Assembly: GCA_049802875.1 (NCBI GenBank)
Contig: JBARNH010000028.1
Location: forward strand, 1 to 64,000
From: Lutacidiplasma sp049802875
Lineage (GTDB): Archaea; Thermoplasmatota; Thermoplasmata; Lutacidiplasmatales; UBA184
Direction of reading: 5' to 3'
DNA length: 64,000 bases
Made by a program: the position numbers and the translations under genes. The notes below the pieces were generated by a model. That model searched no databases, was not told the DNA's origin, and worked only from the letters and a program-made list of their open reading frames with translations. Within the stretch, counting starts at the first letter, position 1. Each line of letters begins with the position of its first letter. Below, in pieces: positions 34,542-42,377 of this stretch.

Positions 34542-34702
34542 TCGGCCGGCGGACGCAGCGAGACGGCGCCGGCCGCTGTCTTCAGGGCGGAGACGGGTCG
34601 ACGGCCCGCGGGCGCGGCGGCGTCGTGGAGTGCGGCGCAACGTTATCCTGATAGCAGAACGTGCGGGAGAACGCTCCGGGGGGTGAAGGGGAGAACCGGG
34701 CG

Positions 34703-35248
34703 ATGGCAGCCATCGATTGGCCGAGCGTCGCAATCTGGACGGCGATCAGCACCTACGTCCTCGCGATTGGTACACTGATCATCCTGTTGTGGCAGGTCCG
34801 GCAGGCTCAGGTCCTGAACTCCGCGAACGCGGTGATGAGCCTCCGAGACAAGTTCGACTCGACCCGAATGCGGTCCGTACGGCGCCATATCAGTGAGCGG
34901 CTTCTCAAGCAACACCACGAGGACATCGCCAGTCTGGAGGTCGTCACGTTCTTCGAGCTGATCGGCACGCTCACCCACCGCAAGGTGCTGGACGACGAAC
35001 TGGTCTGGGAAGCGTTCGGTACGTGGATCACCGCCTACTGGTGGTCGCTGCGGAACCCGGTCGATTGGGTGGGTCGACTCCGGCACGACCTCGGGGACCC
35101 GCTGATCTTCCACGAGTACGAGTGGCTGCAGGCTCGCGTGCTCGCGCTCGACCTTCGCGCGCTCGGCAAGCTCGACGCGGCTCCGGGCAACCCCGAGGAG
35201 GAGTCGCGACGGATCCTCTCCCGAGAGGCGTTGCTCGAGTCGATCTAA
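34703..35248 (+). CDS. DUF4760 membrane-anchored protein
   Basis: About 181 residues from ATG 34703. One N-terminal membrane helix (VAIWTAISTYVLAIGTLIILLW) is followed by a helical cytoplasmic domain with VTFFELIGTLTHRKVLDDELVWEAFGTWITAYWW, the DUF4760 signature. This family often has a single anchor and unknown function. A smaller soluble relative is at 16846. The C-terminus is acidic/Arg-rich. Follows the C2H2 gene by about 160 nt. Confidence 0.78.
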   Translation: MAAIDWPSVAIWTAISTYVLAIGTLIILLWQVRQAQVLNSANAVMSLRDKFDSTRMRSVRRHISERLLKQHHEDIASLEVVTFFELIGTLTHRKVLDDELVWEAFGTWITAYWWSLRNPVDWVGRLRHDLGDPLIFHEYEWLQARVLALDLRALGKLDAAPGNPEEESRRILSREALLESI

Positions 35249-35347
35249 GAAGGCCGGAAGGGATCCGCGGACGTCCAGCCGTCGCTCGACGGTTGCGATA
35301 GATCCGCGCAGGCAATCCCTTGGGAGGCGAGAGGAAAACCCGACGGG

Positions 35348-35392
35348 TTACCTCTTCTTCTTGGCCTTCTTCTTGCCTTTCTTGCCGGGCAT
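35348..35392 (-). CDS. 14-residue Lys/Arg-rich micro-ORF (MPGKKGKKKAKKKR)
   Basis: ATG at 35390-35392 to TAA at 35348-35350 encodes a fourteen-residue peptide with nine basic residues. The codons vary (AAG, AAA, AGG), but the DNA is also a simple pyrimidine tract on the plus strand. An 11-bp perfect inverted repeat (TACCTCTTCTT at 35349-35359; complement at 35396-35406) flanks the ORF, which would close a stem around it. It could be a real basic peptide, a leader, or an accident of low-complexity DNA. Confidence 0.3.
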   Translation of the reverse strand: MPGKKGKKKAKKKR

Positions 35393-35530
35393 AGCAAGAA
35401 GAGGTACGGCGACTTCGTACTTCAACCCCCGCCCTCCGAGGGCTATTTGGACCGGAGCGCTCGCGAGACTTCTCGGAGCACCGTCGCCGGGCCCCCGAGG
35501 GTCTCGAATGACCGGAACGGGGGAAGAAAG

Positions 35531-36220
35531 ATGACCGCGCGTCGGTCCCGGAAAGCAGGGCCGGTACTCGGCCTTGATCTTGCGGGGTCGCCGAAACGGA
35601 GGACCGGGTGCGCTGTTTTATTCGGTGCTCATCGGATCCGCTCTTCGGTCGCATTCTCTGACGAAGAGATCCGAGCGCTCGTGTCCACGACTCGACCCGC
35701 GGTGATCATCATCGATGCTCCGCTCTCCCTCCCCCGAGGTCGACGCACGATCGAGGACCGATCGGGCCCTCACCTGCGGCAGTGCGATCGTGAATTGCTT
35801 CGCCGGGGCATCCGTTTTTTTCCTCTGACCCTCGGCCCGATGCGAATGCTCACGGTACGGGGAATGCGTCTGGCCGCCGAGTTCGCTTCGGATGGCTTCG
35901 AAGTAGTCGAGGGGTACCCCGGCGCCTCCCAGGACCTCTTGGGGCTTCCCCGAAAGCAAGCGGGACTCGCAGCACTTCGTCGAGGGTTGCGTCGTCTGGG
36001 GTTGAGCGGGGACGTCACGCGTCGGAGCCTCACCCACGATGAATTGGACGCCGCGACGATCGCATGGGTCGGTCGACGCTACCTCGCCCGCCGCGCCCTC
36101 ATGATCGGGGAACCCGGGGAGGGACTGATGGTGCTCCCGCGACCTTCCAAGAACTCCCTTCGACGTAGTGCCCCGAAGGGTCGGTCCGCCCCAAGCGCCC
36201 GGCGGGGTTCAACGGGCTGA
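35531..36220 (+). CDS. DUF429 family protein (RNase H-like fold)
   Basis: About 229 residues from ATG 35531. The first strand VLGLDLAGSPKRRTG, the IIIDAPLSLPRGRRT block, the FFPLTLGPMRMLTVRGM region and VVEGYPGASQDLLGL match DUF429, predicted to adopt an RNase H-like nuclease fold with Asp/Glu metal ligands (D in GLDLAG, D in IIDAPL, E in VEGYP). Late LTHDELDAATIAWVGRRYL is the family's last helix. Function unproven. It is upstream of the TrmB regulator on the same strand. Confidence 0.85.
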   Translation: MTARRSRKAGPVLGLDLAGSPKRRTGCAVLFGAHRIRSSVAFSDEEIRALVSTTRPAVIIIDAPLSLPRGRRTIEDRSGPHLRQCDRELLRRGIRFFPLTLGPMRMLTVRGMRLAAEFASDGFEVVEGYPGASQDLLGLPRKQAGLAALRRGLRRLGLSGDVTRRSLTHDELDAATIAWVGRRYLARRALMIGEPGEGLMVLPRPSKNSLRRSAPKGRSAPSARRGSTG

Positions 36221-36241
36221 GAGTCCGTAGATATGTATCGA

Positions 36242-36265
36242 GTTGTAACTATGCACCACTACAAC
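36242..36265. promoter_or_regulatory. Palindromic operator upstream of the TrmB gene
   Basis: GTTGTA-N12-TACAAC, immediately before the TATA-like GTTTATCGG (36266-36274). The same 24-bp design, with nine identical bases at one end (GTTGTAACT) and six at the other (CTACAA), recurs at 37478-37501 upstream of a DUF1059 gene. Probable binding site of the TrmB protein encoded just downstream, giving autoregulation. Confidence 0.65.
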
Positions 36266-36324
36266 CGTTTATCGGCTCGGACACTGCCCCTCACTTCTGG
36301 GGAGACCCGAGGGGATTCGAAAAA

Positions 36325-37134
36325 GTGGAGTGGAACGACCTCCTCACCGCGATGGGTCGGTTTGGCTTCGCGGAACGCGAGGCGAAACTATACTTGCTCC
36401 TACTGCGGCGGGGACGCGCGACCGCTCGCGACCTGACGCGGGATTCCCAGATCGACCGGGTACTCGCCTACCGGACATTGGACGCGATGCGCTCCCGCGG
36501 GCTTGTGCAGACCACTGCCGAGCGGCCCCGACGGTACGTGGCCATCCCGCCCCGGGTGCTGTTCGAGCGGAGCCTGTTCGAACGGCGGCGCGGACTGGAG
36601 GAGGACGTCGCGCTCGCGAGGGAGCTTTCGGAACGCCTTCCAAAGTTGACGGAGGAGGTGACCCGGGGCGGTCCCCGGTTCCAGCTCATCACCGGGGCGG
36701 CCGCGATCTACCCGTACCTGCGGGAGATGCTCCGGAGGGCGCAGCACGAAGCCCTCGTGATGATCACTCCGAAGGCACTCCGAGAGTCCGCGGGATTCGG
36801 TCTGTATGAGGAGCTTCCGCGACTTCTCAAGTCCGGCGGGAAGTTCCGACTTCTGGTCGAGCCCGACCCGCGGGTCGCCTCGCTGATCCGCCGTTTCGAG
36901 GCCGCGTCCCACCGCTTTCCCAACTCCGTAGTGCGCGCGATCCAACCTCAGCGAGCGCGGCTCACCATCATCGACCAGCGCGAGGCCCTCGTGTTCCTCG
37001 TTCCCGAGTCGGTCAGTTCGGCCACCGACCAGATCGCGGTGTGGACCGACACGAAGGATTTCGTCGGGGCCGAACTGGCGTACTTTCGCGCGATCTGGGA
37101 ACACGCACGACGATTTCCGAAGAAGGCGGGATAG
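36325..37134 (+). CDS. TrmB-family transcriptional regulator
   Basis: 269 residues from GTG 36325. Residues 1-75 are the TrmB winged helix: FGFAEREAKLYLLLLRRGRATARDLTRDSQIDRVLAYRTLDAMRSRGLV. A coiled linker (ERRRGLEEDVALARELSERL) leads to a C-terminal effector domain of phospholipase-D-like fold (FQLITGAAAIYPYLREMLRRA; KFRLLVEPDP; LTIIDQREALVFLVP). TrmB-type proteins sense sugars or redox/metabolic signals and repress or activate promoters. A palindrome at its own promoter and the same palindrome before the neighbouring DUF1059 gene suggest a small local regulon. Confidence 0.92.
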   Translation: MEWNDLLTAMGRFGFAEREAKLYLLLLRRGRATARDLTRDSQIDRVLAYRTLDAMRSRGLVQTTAERPRRYVAIPPRVLFERSLFERRRGLEEDVALARELSERLPKLTEEVTRGGPRFQLITGAAAIYPYLREMLRRAQHEALVMITPKALRESAGFGLYEELPRLLKSGGKFRLLVEPDPRVASLIRRFEAASHRFPNSVVRAIQPQRARLTIIDQREALVFLVPESVSSATDQIAVWTDTKDFVGAELAYFRAIWEHARRFPKKAG

Positions 37135-37259
37135 GTCCCGCCGCGGGTCAACTGGACCCATCGCTTGGGACGGGGGTCGCAGTTCCGCACCGTGCCGGCG
37201 GGATACTTCGACGCCGAGAAAAGGGGGAAGGGCGGAAGGGGTTCGCTCGAGGCGCTTCG

Positions 37260-37418
37260 TTACGGATGCTTCGACATCGCCATGACTTCGGCCTCGCTCA
37301 CCTTCTTGTGGTGAGCGTGGTCGACGTGCCACTGGGTCACGGCCACCAGCTCGCCCTGGTCCTTCGTCACGACTTCGAATCCATCCTCACACGCCACCTT
37401 CATGCGCCCGCATCCCAT
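37260..37418 (-). CDS. DUF1059 small protein, copy 1
   Basis: 52 residues from ATG 37418. The start MGCGRMKVACEDGFEVVTKD and the end VDHAHHKKVSEAEVMAMSKHP define DUF1059, a predicted small metal-binding family with conserved Cys (C3, C10) and a His cluster (DHAHH). It is 48/52 identical to copy 2 at 37566. The promoter region contains the 24-bp palindrome shared with the TrmB gene (37478-37501), about 60-80 nt upstream. It converges with trmB, separated by 125 nt. Confidence 0.85.
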   Translation of the reverse strand: MGCGRMKVACEDGFEVVTKDQGELVAVTQWHVDHAHHKKVSEAEVMAMSKHP

Positions 37419-37477
37419 GGTTTGCTCCCGGGGCCGCTCCGCGGCCGATCGTCTCAAGGGATCGGGTCAATTGAACT

Positions 37478-37501
37478 ATTGTAGACTACACAAGTTACAA
37501 C
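37478..37501. promoter_or_regulatory. Second copy of the TrmB-type palindrome
   Basis: On the minus strand GTTGTAACT, eight variable bases, then CTACAAT. It has the same half-sites and the same 24-bp span as the site at 36242-36265. It lies 60-83 nt upstream of DUF1059 copy 1 and between the two DUF1059 genes. An A/T-rich CAATAGTT follows it on the minus strand and could be the TATA element. Confidence 0.65.
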
Positions 37502-37565
37502 AACGGCCGCGGGCCGCGACTTCACAGCGCCGGGAACGGGTTGGTTTCGAGGGGAAAGTTCGAAA

Positions 37566-37724
37566 TCAGGGATGCTTGGACATCGCCATGACTTCGGCCT
37601 CAGTCACCTTCTTGTGGTGAGAGTGGTCGACGTGCCACTGCGTCATAGCGACGAGTTCTCCCTTGTCCTTCGTCACGACTTCGAATCCGTCCTCGCATGC
37701 GACTTTCATTCGCCCGCAGCCCAT
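37566..37724 (-). CDS. DUF1059 small protein, copy 2
   Basis: 52 residues from ATG 37724 to TGA 37566-37568, differing from copy 1 at four positions (Q21K, V27M, A35S, S41T), all conservative. Conserved C3, C10 and the DHSHH cluster are intact. The nucleotide sequences are also close, so this is a recent tandem duplication. No copy of the 24-bp palindrome was seen upstream of this gene. A CAAATAC element about 45-50 nt upstream may be its TATA box, so the copies are probably regulated differently. Confidence 0.82.
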   Translation of the reverse strand: MGCGRMKVACEDGFEVVTKDKGELVAMTQWHVDHSHHKKVTEAEVMAMSKHP

Positions 37725-37870
37725 GGTTCGTTCCTCTGCCTTGCGGCCTCGGGGGCATCGCGTTGGGGGTATTTGGGGGTTGTCTCTCCTCTCTCGGCCT
37801 CGTCAGTTACCCACCCTCGTTTCCTGCGGGAGATAGGAGGGCGAGGTCCGACCCCGCGCTTCCACCGACA

Positions 37871-37880
37871 CGATTAGTTA
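37871..37880 (+). promoter_or_regulatory. TATA-like element for the 37904 membrane gene
   Basis: CGATTAGTTA, 24-33 nt upstream of GTG 37904. It supports that start over an in-frame ATG at 37697. Confidence 0.45.
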
Positions 37881-37903
37881 GGGGGAGCTTCTCCGCCCTA
37901 CCG

Positions 37904-38785
37904 GTGGCGGCGGTCGTTCCTCCGAACGGTCCCTCCGTCCCGCTCCCTCCGGAACTGCCGGCGGCTACGTCGCGGCTGCCGACCCTCGCATTATGGGTTG
38001 TTCCGTTCCTTCTCGTGTTGTCCTACGTCGCGCTCGTCGACCTGTTCTTCCATGACCAGGCACGGTGGACCGACTCGAGGCTCGTGGGAATCACCGTCCT
38101 CCTCCTGGCAATCACGCTCGCGTTCTCGATCGCTTGGTTCGCGGCGGCCTACAGCGCCGCTCTCGTGCTGGGGGAGTTCGTCACCCTTGGCGTGTTGCTA
38201 TTGATCTCGCGGATTCCCGGACTCGAGCGACACGTGGTCATCTCTCCACCCACCCGCCCCGACTCCGCACGAGAAGTTTGGGGCCGGTTCGGAATCCTCC
38301 TGCTCGTCGCGATCGGCTTCGAGCTGATCTTCATGATCGTGATCGTTCGTCGAGGAGAGCTCTCCCCAAACCTCGCGCTCGATCGCCCCTTCGTATTCTT
38401 CGTCGACGAGCTGGTCGCGGGGCTCCTCTTGGCCGTTCTGCTTGCGCCCGCGGCCGGGTTCCTCGCGAGCCGGCTCCGCACTCGAATCACCGACGCCCTC
38501 GAGTTCCCGCTCCTCTGGCTCGCCGCCCTGCTCCTCGTGGTCGGGGGGGTGAGCGTACTGACGGTGGAGGTGCTCCCCGGCGCCGTCTTCGACCCCTCGC
38601 TGTTTTTGGTCTCGATCCTCTTCTACGCTCCGGCCGCCTGGTACGTCTGTCTCGCCTTCTCCCGAAGCGAGGCGTTGGTTCAAGCGAACTTCGTCCGGCG
38701 GGCCTGGACGGCTCGTTCGAGACGATTTCACTTCGGCCGGATCCGGGTTACGGACGAGCCCGAAGGCACCACGAGCGACGTGTGA
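37904..38785 (+). CDS. Polytopic membrane protein, hypothetical
   Basis: About 293 residues from GTG 37904. Seven or so hydrophobic segments are seen (about 28-47, 60-95 in two parts, 128-148, 168-190, 205-225, 235-255). The polar loops include an R/D-rich stretch before the third segment. The tail (FGRIRVTDEPEGTTSDV) is soluble. No transporter signature was recognised. The longer frame to 37697 would overlap the DUF1059 copy 2 start. Confidence 0.6.
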   Translation: MAAVVPPNGPSVPLPPELPAATSRLPTLALWVVPFLLVLSYVALVDLFFHDQARWTDSRLVGITVLLLAITLAFSIAWFAAAYSAALVLGEFVTLGVLLLISRIPGLERHVVISPPTRPDSAREVWGRFGILLLVAIGFELIFMIVIVRRGELSPNLALDRPFVFFVDELVAGLLLAVLLAPAAGFLASRLRTRITDALEFPLLWLAALLLVVGGVSVLTVEVLPGAVFDPSLFLVSILFYAPAAWYVCLAFSRSEALVQANFVRRAWTARSRRFHFGRIRVTDEPEGTTSDV

Positions 38786-38822
38786 GAACGATCGGTCCGA
38801 CGTCGTCAGCGCCTGCGCCGGG

Positions 38823-39293
38823 TCACACCTCGACCATCAGCTGGAGCGTGAACTCTCCGCTCCACGCCGCGGCAAACTCATCGTCGGGCGAAACGTAGAG
38901 CGCAGTACGATTCGCACTACTCGCCATTCCTCCCAAAAGGAACGGGTACGAGGTACCGTTCGGTTCGGTCCCGGTCCCATGAACGTAGCTTCCCGCGAGG
39001 CTGCCCCACCCGCTCAACCAGAACTGGAAGCTGACGTCGTGGAATTCGACCGTCGTGGGCGATGTGGTGTTGTTGCCCAGCGGCGGGAACGGAAGGAAGT
39101 AGAGGTCCGAGTAGTACTCACGACCGTTGAGCTTCACATTCGAGGAGATGTGGCCGCCCAACCCCGGGAAATTTCCGCTGAACAGCACTACGCCGAACGC
39201 GATGGCCACGGCGAACGCCGCCACGGTCCCGATCATTTTCCGTCGGCTGGGAGGGGGAGAGGTCCCGGAGGGAAGGGGTTCGAAGGAGGCCAT
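38823..39293 (-). CDS. Signal-anchored extracytoplasmic protein
   Basis: 156 residues. A polar Pro/Ser N-terminus with K/R (PSRRKMIG) precedes one membrane helix (TVAAFAVAIAFGVVLFSG, about 22-40), then a beta-rich ectodomain with several N-x-T sequons (NNT, NGT, NRT) and aromatic strands (DVSFQFWLSGW). Topology is type II, domain outside. No family recognised. It shares a bidirectional TATA-like region (CAATAGCTTAACTC, 39318-39331) with the divergent gene at 39362. Confidence 0.65.
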   Translation of the reverse strand: MASFEPLPSGTSPPPSRRKMIGTVAAFAVAIAFGVVLFSGNFPGLGGHISSNVKLNGREYYSDLYFLPFPPLGNNTTSPTTVEFHDVSFQFWLSGWGSLAGSYVHGTGTEPNGTSYPFLLGGMASSANRTALYVSPDDEFAAAWSGEFTLQLMVEV

Positions 39294-39317
39294 CGCTCGA
39301 TCAGCGCCGATCCCCGC

Positions 39318-39331
39318 AATAGCTTAACTCA
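39318..39331. promoter_or_regulatory. Bidirectional TATA-like region
   Basis: CAATAGCTTAACTC lies about 25-38 nt upstream of both ATG 39293 (minus) and ATG 39362 (plus). AGCT forms the centre of a partial palindrome. It may serve both divergent genes. Confidence 0.4.
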
Positions 39332-39361
39332 GGAGTTGCGGTGTCCCGCTCCCAACCGCTC

Positions 39362-40033
39362 ATGGCACCACCCCCTCCCCCCGGGCTCTGCCCGATGTCG
39401 GCGCCGGACCTGACCGGTCCGATCTCGTTCTTGGATTGGCCGCTCGCGGCCGCGGGGACCCGGCGGCACCGCCGCAACACCCGGCCCTTCGGGCACGTTC
39501 GGCTCGCAATCGACCTGCGTCATGAACACCTGCAGGAGCCGACCATTCCGGTACTGCAACAATTCGAACGACTGCTGCGGGAACGTTCCGTAGTGGAACC
39601 CGGGGACCTGATGCGTCTCAGCGCGGGGGCGCTCCACGCTTTCTCGGCCCGCGGCTTCTCGCGGGTCGATCACTGGGAGGTCGACCCGGGCGGATGGCTC
39701 GCCCTCCCGGAGCCGACCCACGCGAGCCTCGCGGAACCGGTGGGACACCTCCTCCGCGCGCTCCAGAGCTCCGAGTGGGAGCGGCTCGCGGGCGCCCGAG
39801 GATTCACCGTGCGCCTTTCGGGCCACCCGAAGATCCGTGCGGACCTCGAGGTTCGGCGAGTGCATCGGGAGCGGCGACACTCGATCACGATCGACCTCCG
39901 TGGTTGGATCGCCGAACAGGAGCTCACGGGACTGATCCGGGCACTCCGGGAGCGCCTACCGGTCCTTCGGTCGGCCGTCACCGAGTTCTCCTACCGCAGC
40001 CCGACCCGTGGACCCCGAGCCGGAACTTCGTGA
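39362..40033 (+). CDS. Hypothetical soluble protein
   Basis: About 223 residues from ATG 39362 (GTG 39341 is also in frame). No family recognised. Visible features: a Pro-rich start, an Arg/His-rich stretch (GTRRHRRNTRPFGHVRLAIDLRHEH), a middle with RGFSRVDHWEVDPGGWLALP, and a C-terminal alpha/beta segment (RRHSITIDLRGWIAEQELTGLIRALRERL). The Arg/His content could suit an anionic ligand. Codon use is like neighbouring genes. Confidence 0.6.
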   Translation: MAPPPPPGLCPMSAPDLTGPISFLDWPLAAAGTRRHRRNTRPFGHVRLAIDLRHEHLQEPTIPVLQQFERLLRERSVVEPGDLMRLSAGALHAFSARGFSRVDHWEVDPGGWLALPEPTHASLAEPVGHLLRALQSSEWERLAGARGFTVRLSGHPKIRADLEVRRVHRERRHSITIDLRGWIAEQELTGLIRALRERLPVLRSAVTEFSYRSPTRGPRAGTS

Positions 40034-40081
40034 GCGCAGGTTAGATAGTCGTCCCGCTGTGCGCGGTGGGGAGCCCCGGCC

Positions 40082-40810
40082 GTGTCGACTCCGTCCAAGA
40101 CTCCGGCGCAAGTACTCGACCAAAAAGGGGTCCGACGCCTGGGCCTAGGCGCGGGACTCGGTTTCGCCGGGGCGATCGCGGCGATCGTGTTGCCGCTCGC
40201 GTTCCTGTTTGTGGTGACCGCCTTTCCCGGCGGTTTCTTCACGTTTAGTTCGATGCTGATCGAGGTCACCAGCATTCTCATTCTGACGGGGGCGATTCTT
40301 CTCCTCCTGTCATTGTTCGTCTACCGCCGGGGCTTCGCGGCGCTGCGAAAGGTCGACCCACGCTTCTACGCCGCGTCCATCCTCTGCATCCTGGGTTCGA
40401 TTGGGTTCCTCCTGATCCTCATCGCCGCCGCCGTGACCCTGGGAAACGTCTCGAGTCTCCTCTCCTGCGCTCACGGACACCCGAGCCACGCCCTCTCCTG
40501 TCTCGAGTCGGGGCAGCCCCTCGGTGCGGTCACGGGGCTCGTCGGCTTCCTCTTGGGTTGGATCGGCGGTGTGGGTATCGTCATCGGCCTGCTGCTGGCG
40601 GGGAGCCGATTCCGAGCCCGGGCACTGTCGGGGAGTGGGGTAGTTTACGGACTGCTCCTCGTCATCCTCATTGTCCCGCTCGTGTCGTTGTTCGTTTCCA
40701 TCCCCGACACGTCGTACCTTCTGATCCTCGCCCCGCTGCTCGCCCTCGTTGGCCCGGGGCTCGCGCTGGCCGGTAGCGTTCGGACGACTCGCGGACTGAC
40801 AGAAACGTAG
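40082..40810 (+). CDS. DUF973-like polytopic membrane protein
   Basis: 242 residues from GTG 40082 with about six hydrophobic segments. The arrangement, GLGAGLGFAGAIAAIVLPL, ILILTGAILLLLSLFVYRRGFAALRKVDPRF, and further pairs, resembles DUF973-type membrane proteins seen in many Thermoplasmatota and Crenarchaeota genomes. There is an extracytoplasmic Cys/His loop (SCAHGHPSHALSC) with two cysteines that could pair. Function unknown. Confidence 0.65.
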   Translation: MSTPSKTPAQVLDQKGVRRLGLGAGLGFAGAIAAIVLPLAFLFVVTAFPGGFFTFSSMLIEVTSILILTGAILLLLSLFVYRRGFAALRKVDPRFYAASILCILGSIGFLLILIAAAVTLGNVSSLLSCAHGHPSHALSCLESGQPLGAVTGLVGFLLGWIGGVGIVIGLLLAGSRFRARALSGSGVVYGLLLVILIVPLVSLFVSIPDTSYLLILAPLLALVGPGLALAGSVRTTRGLTET

Positions 40811-40847
40811 GTCCCTTCCGCTCGCCGCAGCGGAGCGTGGGGCCGGG

Positions 40848-41309
40848 TCACTTTCGAACGACGATCTGGACGTCCGTATGCGCCCAGAACCTCGCGACCC
40901 GCCACGGGTCGCCGTCATAGACCTCTCGATACGTTCCTACGGACCGGATCGTCTTGTCCCGCTTCCGCCACTTGAGCCAGTCCGTCACCCCGTGGTAGAC
41001 GACCGCGGGGGAGACTACGTCCGGGTCGAACACGACGCTCGCCACCGTGGCTGCGGGCACCGTACGCACCCGGATCGCCCCGTCGGAGCGGGCGGCCCCG
41101 CGGACCTCGATGGCGACTTCCCACGTGCGGGAACCCGGTTCGCGGAAGATCCATTTACCGGTTCGCAGCCCCGACTTTTTCGCCCACTTGGCGATGCGGT
41201 CGAACTGGGCGCGAATCCGTCGCTCGTTCCAGGGTCCCTTCCAGGAGAGCGACGCGACACGGTAACTCGGCGTACGTTTAAGCTTGAAGTCGACGACCAC
41301 GGCCCGCAC
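40848..41309 (-). CDS. GyrI-like small-molecule-binding domain protein
   Basis: 153 residues. VDFKLKRTPSYRVASLSWKGPWNERRIRAQFDRIAKWAKKSGL, WEVAIEVRG...IRVRTVPAATVASVVF and a C-terminal VGTYREVYDG match the GyrI-like/effector-binding fold (SHS2 repeats) of AraC- and MerR-type sensors. Here it stands alone, with no DNA-binding domain. Ligand likely a hydrophobic cation or drug-like compound, by family. A minus-strand TATA-like TTCTAAGAG about 25-30 nt upstream supports ATG 41309. Confidence 0.8.
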   Translation of the reverse strand: MRAVVVDFKLKRTPSYRVASLSWKGPWNERRIRAQFDRIAKWAKKSGLRTGKWIFREPGSRTWEVAIEVRGAARSDGAIRVRTVPAATVASVVFDPDVVSPAVVYHGVTDWLKWRKRDKTIRSVGTYREVYDGDPWRVARFWAHTDVQIVVRK

Positions 41310-41405
41310 CCTCCGAGCGGGAAGCTGTCCTAGCTCTTAGAAGCCTCGACGACAGCCCGCAGGGGCCGGGCCGGTGGGGCGGACCCACGGCCCAGCAGAA
41401 TGGGT

Positions 41406-42368
41406 TCACTCCTCGACGGCGATCGCCTCGGGACTCTCCTGGAGGGGGACGTTGGTGGCGTAGGACGAGCCCTTGCGGCGGTAGCCAATCTCAACGTCCG
41501 CGCCGACCGGGAAGTTGGCCAGCGCGCCGACCAGGTCGCGCACGTTGCGGACTTCGGAAGGACCGACGCGGGTGATCACGTCACCGGCTTTCAGTCCCGC
41601 CTTATGCGCCGGCGACCGGGGCACCACTTCTCCGACCAGGAGACCGGATCCTACTTCGAGACCGTACCGGAGCGCAACTTCCGGACGGAGCTCCCCGACC
41701 GTGACCCCCATCCAGGGCCGTACGACGCGGCCCTTGGATCGCAGTTCCTCCGCGATCCGCGCGACGGCGTGGATCGGGATAGCGAACCCGACGCCCTGGG
41801 CGAACGGAACCATCGCCGTGTTGATCCCCACGACCGAGCCGGAGAGGTCCGCGAGCGGACCGCCGCTGTTGCCCGGGTTGATGGCCGCATCGGTTTGGAT
41901 CAGTCCCTCAAAGACGAAGTCGGAGCCCGGGAGCGGGCGACCGAGGGCGCTCACGACGCCCGTGGAAACGGTCGGGCCGCCCGGAAGGCCGAGGGCGTTC
42001 CCGATCGCGAGAACGATCTGACCCACGCGAAGTTCCTCGGACCGCCCGAGCCGGACTGAAGGGAGCCCCGTCGCGTCGACCTTCACGAGGGCGAGGTCCG
42101 TGACCGGGTCGCCGCCGACGACTTCTCCGGCGAGTTCGCGGCCGTCTGAGAGCTGCACTCGGAGTTGGGCCGCCCCGTCCACCACGTGCTGATTGGTCAC
42201 GAGGTAGCCCGCGGGGTCAATGACGACGGCCGTTGCCTGCGACTGCGAACCGAATGGGTTACCTCGGTGTCTCCGCCATTGTAGGCGAAGGCTTTCGACG
42301 GACGCGACGCCGGGCCCGACCGCGTCGATCGTCGTCGTGATCCGAGACTCCAATTCCGTGAGCGGCAT
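41406..42368 (-). CDS. htrA: HtrA/DegP-type serine protease with PDZ domain
   Basis: 320 residues from ATG 42368. Trypsin-like domain with the full triad: H61 (TNQHVV), D91 (DPVTDLALVKV) and S168 (NPGNSGGPL). One PDZ domain occupies about 220-305 (GSGLLVGEVVPRSPAHKAGLKAGDVI). There is no signal peptide or membrane segment, so this form is cytosolic, unlike most DegP proteins. A Shine-Dalgarno GGAGG overlaps the stop codon of the upstream micro-ORF (TAGGAGG), with 5 nt to the ATG, so translation is probably coupled. Third gene of a tight operon (42745 to 41406). Confidence 0.93.
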   Translation of the reverse strand: MPLTELESRITTTIDAVGPGVASVESLRLQWRRHRGNPFGSQSQATAVVIDPAGYLVTNQHVVDGAAQLRVQLSDGRELAGEVVGGDPVTDLALVKVDATGLPSVRLGRSEELRVGQIVLAIGNALGLPGGPTVSTGVVSALGRPLPGSDFVFEGLIQTDAAINPGNSGGPLADLSGSVVGINTAMVPFAQGVGFAIPIHAVARIAEELRSKGRVVRPWMGVTVGELRPEVALRYGLEVGSGLLVGEVVPRSPAHKAGLKAGDVITRVGPSEVRNVRDLVGALANFPVGADVEIGYRRKGSSYATNVPLQESPEAIAVEE

Positions 42369-42377
42369 CAGGGCCTC

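Noticed and set aside
36325..37134. TrmB as a maltose regulator
   Set aside because: No sugar ABC transporter or glycosidase gene lies near; only the family, not the effector, can be named.
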